Positions 56,000 to 64,000 of a stretch of 64,000 nucleotides of DNA are shown here, piece after piece. This stretch comes from Eurosta solidaginis (Eukaryota > Arthropoda > Insecta > Diptera > Tephritidae): contig NC_090323.1 in the NCBI RefSeq assembly GCF_040869045.1, forward strand, positions 261,024,392 to 261,088,391, given 5' to 3'. A program made the position numbers and the translations under genes. The notes beneath the pieces are model-generated. The model searched no databases, was not told the DNA's origin, and saw only the letters and a program-made list of their open reading frames with translations. Each line of letters begins with the position of its first letter. Position 1 is the first letter of the stretch.

Positions 56000-56319
56000 T
56001 CAGACACATATACATACATACACACCTTCTTAAGTCATGTTGTATATCAGTTGCATTTCTCTCGTTGCAATTGTCGTTCAATCGTTGTTGGCTGTCTGTG
56101 ACTGCTGCTGCTGCTGGTGCCTGTCTCAAGTCGCTGTTGGTTGCACTTGGCAGCTCAGCAAGTTTGATAGAATATGCAAATGAATTATTGTTTGTATTTG
56201 AGAATTATGTAAGTAAAATGTTAAAATTGAATATTATTTGGAAATTAATGCGTAGGCGTTTAAGATCTTAAATCGTTCAGATAAGTCAAAATTTTCACCA
56301 AAATTTATGTGAGAAACAA
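55194..56319. other. Unassigned; microsatellites
   Basis: (AC)n at 55484..55502 and 55965..55998, and (CTG)n near 56104. The open stretch 55951..56271 runs through the CA repeat and is not convincing. Possibly unique host DNA. Confidence 0.4.
55965..55998 (+). repeat. (CA)n microsatellite
   Basis: About 17 uninterrupted CA dinucleotides. Confidence 0.95.
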
Positions 56320-56480
56320 AGTTTGCAACCTCTAGTCATCAATAAATGCCGATTAACCGTCAAGTACTTCATCTTATCCTCATTCATCACAAGACCCAAT
56401 TGTTGTTAAGCCCAGAGTTCGGAAGTTAGCCCTTGTCTGTGTTCGAATAATTCAGAGAGGTCCTTTGCCATCATCATTCC
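56320..56480 (-). pseudogene. RTE reverse-transcriptase scrap
   Basis: Minus strand: AKDLSELFEHRQGL, then GLVMNEDKMKYL, corresponding to GKDLSEPFETKRGL and GLMVNEDKTKYL of the RTE at 8.2-8.4 kb, with the segment holding YADD deleted between. Confidence 0.6.
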
Positions 56481-56879
56481 TGCCGGCTTGTAAGAAGAAG
56501 TTTGTTCGTCGAAACTGAAGTTTTCTAGGGATCACCCTTCCTGCTACTCCTATGTATATCAGAAAGTTGTGTCACTTCTAGCAGCTGGAGTTTTAATCTG
56601 GCGTGCATCAGCATTCATTATTAATTCACGCTTAACAGCCTAGGTGGTTTTGGCCGTTTGGTAACAAGCCACAGCAGCTAACGCTGTTTCATGATAGCTG
56701 ACGCTAATTGAGAGCACAAAGAGACATCAATTTTTCCTCTTCTGCTTTCTCTGCTTACAATTTCGGGTGTCGATTGAGATACTTTCCTAGCCGCAGGGCC
56801 TTCGTCTATTCGCCAGCGAAGCCAATGGGATTTTATCTGTTGAAATATTTTCATATCTGCGAAAATCTCATAAAAAAAA

Positions 56880-57035
56880 GTAAATACTTAGCGCATAATA
56901 ACATCCGAAGAGATTTAGGCCGAGTTTCTATATCCGGGACCTACATGTTTTATGCCGATTCAAACAGGAGCTGCAAGGCAGATGAATTTTTATTGAGAAT
57001 CTTTTCAAAGCAGAAGCCGTCTAAGCAAGGCCCTC
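56880..57035 (-). mobile_element. SINE 3' fragment
   Basis: Minus strand: CATCTGCCTTGCAGCTCCTG, ATCGGCATAAAACATGTAGG, CTCGGCCTAAATCTCTTCGG and ATGTTATTATGCGC. The GCTCGGCC..GGAGGTTATCGCGCC end is recognisable; the head is missing. Confidence 0.75.
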
Positions 57036-57389
57036 CAGTACCTTTGCTGTTTTGGTCACGGCTACCATTAAAGCGTATAGTTTGCTTAATGTTAGATGCT
57101 ACTTTAGTATTATGGAAATATGGCCTGCGCTCAGGTAGCTCTATACATTAAGCCTATTTGAATTTGTTACCGCTATGTTTCTGGCTAGTTAGTCTATAGG
57201 TAGGATGGACAGAATGACATACAGTGCTGCATTTAGGTTGGGTTTCAAAGCTCCCAATGTTCTCATAATTGATAATCGGCATACCGGCTCTAGTTGATTA
57301 GCATACATCCGTTTTGGCGTCACTTTCCACCAAATAATGCTCCGCAGTACAGGATAGGCTCCAAAATGAGTTGTATTACACTACCATAC

Positions 57390-57455
57390 GACAGTTAGCA
57401 CGGCGAAGAAGCGGCTTGAGCGACCCTTGGAGGGCTATAACCGTCTTAACGAATT
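57390..57455 (+). pseudogene. RTE 3'-terminal scrap
   Basis: CAGTTAGCACGGCGAAGAAG and GGAGGGCTATAACCGTCTTA match the last coding bases of the RTE at 9055..9115. Confidence 0.55.
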
Positions 57456-57605
57456 TTTACTGATCTTACATATATCATAAGACTTGCACATTGTCTTTGA
57501 CTCGGCAGCCCCGAGACCTTTAGCCTAGTAAAATAGTTGAAGCCATGTTCTTGTACTTGCTGCTCTCAAAGTTCTCGGTATAATGATCATTGATAATGAC
57601 CAAAG

Positions 57606-57989
57606 CTAGCTCTTGTTTTTTATCATACTTTCTTTTTTGCGTCGCTGTCTACCGAATAAGATCTCCGTCGTATTGGGGATATTATAATTTACACTAAACG
57701 GAACTAGATCCATCTTCTCTGTGTACAGAGATAATAGGATTGTGGTTATGATTATTGAAACGTCAGCTACGTACGCTGTGAGTTTGATTGTCTCTCGTCT
57801 GGGCCGAGTGAAAACCCTGCAATATAAGTCGTGAACTACTTGAAAGAACACGATGCAGAATACATACATTCCTAAAACGCACAAAAGGACTAAGTCCAAA
57901 ATTTTACTACTTTTAATAACTTTGGTGTCTTTCATATATTTTTGATTTCCGTAAATATCACTGCCTATTCTAGAAATCAGATACGACAC
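57606..57989 (-). CDS. Hypothetical membrane-protein-like ORF
   Basis: 127 codons on the minus strand with no obvious TE match. There are two strongly hydrophobic segments: residues about 31-53 (LDLVLLCVLGMYVFCIVFFQ) and 73-92 (YVADVSIIITTILLSLY), separated by a basic loop (CRVFTRPRRETIK), which is a plausible two-helix membrane layout. Insect chemoreceptor fragments can look like this, but I see none of their signature residues. The start codon here is GTG; no ATG gives the full length, so if real it is more likely an exon with an upstream acceptor. No promoter or neighbour to support it. Confidence 0.25.
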   Translation of the reverse strand: MSYLISRIGSDIYGNQKYMKDTKVIKSSKILDLVLLCVLGMYVFCIVFFQVVHDLYCRVFTRPRRETIKLTAYVADVSIIITTILLSLYTEKMDLVPFSVNYNIPNTTEILFGRQRRKKESMIKNKS

Positions 57990-58199
57990 TTCATTGCTAT
58001 TTCAACGTTAAAGCCGCACATAGCTAACTACTTTTGTATAAAAAGTCAACATAAATTGGGTTCAAACATGAGCTTATGATATGGCTATATACGGTTAGGT
58101 CAAACTGGCCGGTCAATAAAGACTCACAAAGACTGAATCTGTCCATAGTGTAGGCTATACACGGACTCTTGGTTAAAAAAAGATTCCGACATTATGACT

Positions 58200-59090
58200 C
58201 GGTAAGACCACATGTTTTGTTTCGCTGTAGCTTTACAAACAAATTTAAGTAAGCTGCTGTTTCAAAGCCAGGCTACAAAAAAGAACAACATCCGCTTAAG
58301 TACATTAAACCTCGACAAATGCGAAGAGTCTCTAGAGGCTCGGGTGGCCTTACTAAAGGTCTTTTGCAGCTATATCATCAAAAAAGATGTGAAATATACT
58401 GCAATGTTGTTGCAATTTCCATCAGTCTTCCAAACTCAGCTAGTATCTTCCAAGCAGAACTTTTAGCTATAGATAGGGCTTGTAATTTCTTGTTTGAGAA
58501 TCATGTATGCTCGTAAACTCAAACAAACGCGCTTAATCAGCCATATTCAATCTCTGAGATCGTAGATATGTGTAAGAGGACGCCACGTGAAGGGGCAAAC
58601 TTTGCGTCCATCACACTTGTTTTGATTCCCAGTCACAGGAACACCGACGGCAGTGAAAAAGCGCATGAACTGACAGGAGTCGATACATTTCTAGACATCT
58701 CTCACGCAGTCTCACTCTATTGGCCTCTTTCAACAATAAAGAGTTACATAATTACGTACCATTTTCAAGCAAATCGCAAGTCGTCATTGATATTCTTTGA
58801 ACAACCAAGCAAACTTGGCCTGATTACGACTAGAAAAGAAGAGAGTTGCTACTAAATATGTCTAGGAAATATATATTAAGGATGACAACCACAATTACAG
58901 ATCAATGACTGTTTGGCCTACACATGGAGGTGTAGGAGTTGTAGTTGTACGGAAACAGTCATTTATTTTATCTGCGAGTGATCAGCCCAAGCTCACAAAA
59001 GGTCCCTGACTTTAGACAGTTTTTGCTGCTCGATTAAGGGACGGTGTCAAAATGCTACGTGAAGGACATCAGCAGGTATATTGATCTAAC
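58200..59090 (+). pseudogene. LINE RNase H and Cys-rich C-terminus, frameshifted
   Basis: Plus strand 58440..58500: SASIFQAELLAIDRACNFL is the FQAELLAI core of LINE RNase H. 58620..58680: IPSHRNTDGSEKAHELT is the terminal PSH.N..GNE.A motif. 58890..59010, in a further frame, Cys pairs and an ETVIYFICEC stretch form the C-terminal zinc-binding motif. At least three frame changes. Reverse transcriptase absent. Confidence 0.65.
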
Positions 59091-60282
59091 CAAACGATTT
59101 GAATAAACATACACAGGGTATATTAACTAATTGGTTCTAGGAGTATCTACATCAAAATGGCGTTTAGAGCGCTACTTGTGCCCGGTTTCTACGGCCAGAC
59201 AGCACAGCAACACACCAACCAACATGAAACAGTCCTGACTGCACTGTAAGCCGAAAGAAAAGACACTTATTTCAAAAACAGATGAGTTGAAGCAAAAGGG
59301 GATTTGCGCAGAATCGGTTAGTGATTTCATATGATATGTCCAGCGTCAGTATATTCATAGACATAATTGTCACCCGGACTGCAAACTTGAGACACCATTC
59401 CATGATATACCTGATTCAATATTAACGATTTCAGTGAGGCCTTACTGCGAAGGTGCATTTAACTTTTCGTTCAGAGAAAATTTTCTTTTATTTGTCGAAG
59501 TTAAACGCAGGCGCCACAACACTTTGTTCTGAATGCTACTTGCCACAAAATTATAAAAAAGAAAAAAAAAAACATACAAGATCGCTAGCAATGACACGAT
59601 GGAAGGAATGGATGAAAAAAGTGGAGACTGAACTTTGAAACGGACAGCGACAGACTTTCAGATGAGACAGAGCAGATACTAAGAAAAACTAAATACTTAA
59701 AAAATAATAATACAAAAAAAAAATATCCAAAAAAAAGTCACTAAAAGCTGAATTACATACAAATGTGCAAAAAAAGTGCAAGTATGCAACAAAAAGCGAG
59801 AAAGAAAAAAAAAAATGCAAAACAATTGCATTCGCACTCGAATAGATGCACTCGCACTGAAGAGTGCTCTTGCGTTCGTGCAACATTCGGCGATTTTTTT
59901 GTTTTTTTAGCTGTGGTGCATTGCTCACGTCATATCATAAAACTACGTACTGCCAAAAGTTCGATTGCCAATTATGTATGCTGCGAAACAACAACAAACC
60001 ATAAGAGTTACACATAAATAAAAAAAAAATGAGAAAAAATAAGGACTCCAACTGCACTCGCAGCCAAAGATGTTGTAAGACGAAGTTTTTTTGCGATAGG
60101 CATTTCTGTTTTATTTTTTCTTTTTTGTTTCAATTCTTCTTGTGGCAACTGCAGCAATTCATGACTCTCGTTTAACGCGACGACTGTGCAGTGGATATTG
60201 CCAAATGTAATTGCGACTGCTGTGACTGGTGGCAACAATTGGTTAGATTGGTCTCACCCTGCATTTGTATGATAAAAATACA
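59091..60282. other. Unassigned, A-rich
   Basis: Long A runs (59560..59830, 60015..60035). Several 60-85 codon open stretches without known motifs. No RNA gene seen. Confidence 0.4.
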
Positions 60283-60978
60283 TATGGGGTATTCCATCCC
60301 ATTTCGACCAATTTTGAACCCGACCCCTTTAGAATTGGCTGAAAGTTTTTCTTCTTTTTCTAGCTTACGAATGACGTTTTTCAGAATTTTTTCAAATTTT
60401 TTCATCCAACTCAAAAAAAGTTATGAATTTTTAAAAAAACACCGTTTTTGTTTTCAAAATGCTTAACTTTTTCAAAAATTTACCGTTTGGGATCTTTTTT
60501 TTTTAATTGTTTTAAATGTACTTTTCGGAAAAAATACAAACAAATTTTTAAAGTTTTTTTTTTTTTAATTACATAAAAAAAAACAATTATCGGCCCACTC
60601 CGGGATTAGTGGGGATGATTGCAGAATTGATTGAAATTTTTTATGAGAAAAAAAAAAAAAAAATTGCAAAATCTTGAAAAGTCTCGAAAAACTGAAAAAT
60701 TGCAAAAAAAAACTTTAAACATTTTTCTGTATTTTTCCCGAAAAGTACATTTAAAAACAAAATTAAAAAAAAGATCCCAAACGGTCAATTTTTAAAAAAT
60801 TTTAAAAAACAAAAACGGTGTTTTTTTTTTAAATTCATAACTTTTTTTTAGTTGGATGAAAAAATTTGAAAAAATTCTGAAAAACGTCTTTCGTAAGCTA
60901 GAAAAAGAAGAAAAACTTTCAGCCAATTCTAAAGGGGTCGGATTCAAAATTGGTCGAAATGGGATGGAATACCCCATA
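60283..60978. mobile_element. Foldback element with arms of about 300 bases
   Basis: Left TATGGGGTATTCCATCCCAT and right ATGGGATGGAATACCCCATA are exactly inverted, and pairing continues through GGCTGAAAGTTTTTCTTCTT, TAGCTTACGAA and CCGTTTGGGATC. The arms differ by scattered substitutions and short A/T indels. Both arms, read inward, encode the same meaningless open frame. The loop is about 100 bases near 60560..60660. TATA-like flanks. Confidence 0.85.
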
Positions 60979-61984
60979 TATATATCTATTTGTGACTGTG
61001 GCTGTAATCGTAGGCGCGACTTGGACTGACTATTGCGATTTCGCACCGTGAGTATCGTTCATCTCTCGCCGGTCATAGTGGTCTCTTTTTGTGATGTTGC
61101 ACCTTTTTTGTGGCGAAGGCGCTTGTAATGTGCAGTACTGCTAGGCAGCGAACCAATCAACTAGCCTTCGTACGATGCAGTCGTTCAGCTAACCAGCAGC
61201 TTTAACGTCTCATACGAATGTCAGTGATATGAGTTTGTAGCAAATTCTCATTTTCGCCTTTTTATTTCTTTACACTTTCACGTTCGTGTTGCTATTAACG
61301 TTTTACTTTTATTTAATTTATTTATTTATACATAAGTAGGAATCAGTGGCGTCTTCAAAAACGTTTAAAGGGGTGTTCAACTGGGAAGTGGAAGGACCAT
61401 TGTAATAACAGTTCCATAGAGAGAGTCACTTACGAGTACATTCGTGAAGTTTAGTTTGTGGCAGAAAATCCAGATCCCAAATTAAGTACGAATGTATGTT
61501 TTCGGCGATCAGGTCGTGGTTTTCTCGTTGGGTTTCTGCTTGAGAGGGACCAGAGCTTAACGCAGGGTTGTGTGTTAGTGGGGTTTTGCGTGAAAATTGG
61601 CCCTCCTTATTATAAATAATGCTTTCGATGGCAGCGGTGCTCTCACAACTAGTCGGAGTGTAGACATTTTGAAGGTAGGTGGAGAAAAATGCATTTGGTG
61701 CTTGCTGCAATTTGTTCATCAGGATGATCTATTTGGGAGGTTCGTGGTGGCTGCGGTTAATGTTCAAGAGGGGAAGAGTTTTGAACTCGAATATGGAGTT
61801 GCACTTCAACCGAATGCAATGATGGCAGTGATTTTAGATAGGCCGTCAACCTGACGAAAGTGGCGAAGAACCACTGACACCTTTCATTGGGATCAAGTTA
61901 TGAGAGTCGTGGGCACTGGCTACTTCATCTTCTTCTTCTTGTAGCAGTGATTCGCTCCATCCAGTAGCTGTACAAAATGTTCTC
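60979..61984. other. Unassigned
   Basis: 61080..61250 is less AT-rich and might be unique host DNA. The open stretches 61426..61719 (minus) and 61597..61854 (plus) overlap on opposite strands and match nothing I know. Confidence 0.35.
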
Positions 61985-62660
61985 GATTTCCTTTTACAGA
62001 AGTCTATGGAAAGTGCAGTTTCAATAAAGTTGCACCAAAGTGAAGTGGGCGTGAGAGAGATTGATTTCACAATGCAATTTAAAAGATGTTTCGTGTCATA
62101 GGGGAACACATTACATACAGGGCATACATTGCGTAGGTCGGGGTTGATTCTAGATAAATAAAAATTTCACTTATCCAGATGGAAGCTGCGCGAGAGTGAG
62201 ACGCGCGCTTCTTTGGAAGGTCTGATGAGTATTTGCAGATGTGTTTAAGGGCCTGTTTATGCTCACCTGGTTAACACGACTGAATTCTTGTGTACCGGAT
62301 CTCTTTGTAGCACTTGAGGAGATGTCCTCTCATATGTCTGGGAGGCGATTCCTCATCAATCAGTGGTCTTTAAGGATGCCCATGTTTCTAAGTATTATTA
62401 TTATTATCATTATTATTATTATTATTTATGGGGCGTACTAAATCCTCACTGTGTAGATTATGTTCTGGCTACATATGAAGAAATTCTAGTCTGAACGCGA
62501 CGTTTTGACAGACCTCGAGCTTCCTCCAATGTTATTCTTGCAAGCTCGGCGACCATATCAGAGACGTTATATATAGCTACTGACGAGGATTTCTTTGCCT
62601 TCTTCCCAAGTGATGCCAGCGAGAGAGAAATTCGTTACGGTCCTGTGTTTTCGGTGCAAT
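61985..62660 (-). pseudogene. Jockey LINE ORF2 C-terminal part with ATT microsatellite
   Basis: Minus strand: SLAGITWEEGKEIL-like (62620..62580), WSPSLQE.HWRKLEVCQNVA (62560..62500), then an (ATT)n run (62427..62393), LIDEESPPRHMRGHLLK (about 62365..62310), RINPDLRNVCPVCN in a shifted frame (62150..62110) and FPYDTKHLLNC..SLTPTSLW (62110..62030). The order matches the end of the Jockey at 20.0-20.3 kb. Several frame breaks; the 3' untranslated region is not recognisable. Confidence 0.75.
62393..62427 (-). repeat. (ATT)n microsatellite
   Basis: Eleven or so ATT/TTA triplets with one interruption (ATC), inside the Jockey fragment. Confidence 0.9.
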
Positions 62661-62889
62661 TGCGGTGGATTCCGCTTAAATGTTTCTTTGTCCCTTGTTT
62701 ATTGGTGCACCGTAAAGTAAGGTCGACGCGGCCAGGTACTTACGTAAATTCCATAATACACTGTACTCAAGGTTTCAAGTTCCAGCATATGGGGCGGCTG
62801 ATTATTTGGCTAGATTGCGAATTTACAAGCTTTTTACGGCTTTAGACCAGAATTAGCGAAAATTTGGTAAACACTTCGGGTTTCTTCTC

Positions 62890-63060
62890 CTTGTTGCAAT
62901 AATGAGACTTCCCAAAGGTTTTAGGGAGTTTTTTCGGTGATGATGGTCTTTTTGCGGGCTGTGATCCGGTACGATCCCCATTAGTGTACTTGCCTGACCT
63001 TCTCGGGAACAATTTGATATGATCAATTTGAATCTTCTAGGACGTCCAACCTGCTACTTC
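62890..63060 (-). repeat. RepC dispersed repeat, partial
   Basis: CCCAAAGGTTTTAGGGAGTT, GATGATGGTC, TGATCCGGTACGATCC and CTCGGGAACAATTT align in order with 54405..54515. Confidence 0.55.
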
Positions 63061-64000
63061 TAGTTTTATCAATTCGACGGAATTGAACTGAAAACAGTAG
63101 AACTGGAGGCTGAGCAGGTTCGACTAAAAATATAAAATAAATCGTGTTGATTGACTGATCACTGGTTAAGAATAAACTTCCAGCGACGTCTTTTATGGTG
63201 AATATTTGGGCCGGAAAAACGCTGCATTGTGCCGGTAACCTAATACTAGGCACTGCTCAGTACACCATTTGGTTGCGCATCATCTCTAAAAATAGAAAAG
63301 TTCTTTTTAGAGACTCTAATTGGAAATTGTTTATCCCAATATGAGATCGGTGTCCGGTAATCTTCCTGATATACGTTTTCGATAACATTTTTTATAACGT
63401 GGTCTTACACAGTAGAGTGGCGCCATGCCTAGCGGCTGGTTTTAAGTTTTCCGATCAAGTCGAAGAAGTAAGAAGTTTACGCCACGGCACTTTGTATGGA
63501 TCGATAGCGGAGAGCTCCTTATAAGTGCCAGATAACTGTCTAAGAAGTTGAAACTGCTGATGCCAACGCTTTTGAATCCTTGAACAGAAAAAACTTTCGC
63601 TTGACATCAATTTTAGTGCCTAATTTTTAGAGGTTCGGCAAAGGATTAAAACTTTTTGCCCCCGGGAATTTGATCCGCCCAAGTCGCTTAAGCTTAAGAC
63701 GCCACTCTTGTGTATGCAAGTATGATTGTAGATATGTTTTTTGTGCATTCACATTGTTGCATTTTCTTTTAGTCGCATTTTTTCCCGTTTGAGTGTCTTA
63801 AATTATTTGCGAGCAATTTTTGTCCTTAATTTGATTTGTTTTCACTATCAGGCGCCAGAATTGTCGTGTTTGTCGCGTTAAAAAATAAAAACAAAAAAAG
63901 TTAAAAAAAAACAACAGCAAAACCAAGGCGTTTGCCTTGAGGATATGGACGCCGTTTGGTTGTTGTGTCAAGTAAGCCAAATATAATGTCATTTAGGCGT
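63061..64000. other. No recognised features
   Basis: AT-rich; open stretches are short. Nothing supports a gene or element. Confidence 0.4.

Noticed and set aside
55951..56271. 106-codon plus-strand frame through the CA repeat
   Set aside because: It begins with a run of alternating Thr-His from the microsatellite and has no recognisable domain.
59453..60017. Lys-rich and Cys-containing short frames
   Set aside because: Driven by long A runs; no conserved motif and overlapping frames on both strands.
60191..60466. 91-codon frame and its near-twin at 61046..60792
   Set aside because: They are the two arms of a foldback element, so the shared peptide reflects inverted DNA and not a gene family.

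Overview
The window reads as nuclear DNA from a higher dipteran, most likely a tephritid fruit fly with a large, repeat-rich genome. There are no operons or bacterial signals. Introns follow GT..AG, one promoter has a TATA box about 65 bases upstream of its ATG, and nearly everything else is layered transposable elements (TEs) of types usual in flies: RTE, Jockey and RNase-H LINEs, BEL/Pao and Gypsy-like LTR elements, Helitrons, hAT, Transib- and Harbinger-like elements, and a tRNA-type SINE present in at least seven pieces. The tephritid call is inference from the TE repertoire and from unaided reading. No database search was run.

Host genes are few. The best is the first two coding exons of a SOWAH (sosondowah-type) protein on the minus strand (36959..35929). 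It has a clean GTGAGT donor, a 209-base intron, a CCCTGTTGTAG acceptor and a GTAAGT donor at the end of exon 2. Its ankyrin-repeat exons are not visible, so the whole left half (1..35928) may be one very long, TE-filled intron. A minus-strand chymotrypsin-fold protease homologue (5098..4355) keeps a signal peptide and TATA box but has lost His57 and Ser195 equivalents and carries frameshifts. A 123-base plus-strand segment (27817..27939) has perfect splice-site context and may be an exon of an unidentified gene. A short Kv-T1-like peptide near 3250 and a two-helix membrane ORF near 57800 are weaker.

Layout. 0-5 kb: hAT remnant, Helitron, foldback element, protease pseudogene. 5-9 kb: SINE followed by a nearly full-length dead RTE. 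9-13 kb: Helitron holding an LTR fragment, then a BEL/Pao carcass. 13-17 kb: small inverted-repeat elements, a short member of a hairpin-ended repeat family (called RepA here) and a Transib-like element. 17-21 kb: LINE fragments. 20.9-24.8 kb: LTR retrotransposon with both LTRs and gag-protease but almost no pol, invaded by a LINE. 27-29 kb: solo LTR, exon candidate and a 1.2-kb degenerate minisatellite. 30-35 kb: RepB (RepA-like), a foldback hAT-like element, Jockey 5' half, SINEs and a deleted hAT. 35.9-37 kb: SOWAH. 38-43 kb: small TIR elements. 43.7-50.2 kb: a hAT-like element with perfect 8-bp target duplication that contains a long RepA copy, which in turn contains about 29 tandem ~130-bp units. 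50-64 kb: LINE and SINE fragments, a 0.7-kb foldback and AT-rich DNA.

The most interesting theme is how the repeats are related. The ~130-bp unit that forms the satellite at 44-48 kb also occurs, with the same spacing, inside the Helitron at 1-2 kb, and as a single echo inside the Transib-like element at 16.9 kb. This suggests one repeat module carried by unrelated transposons and amplified in one of them.
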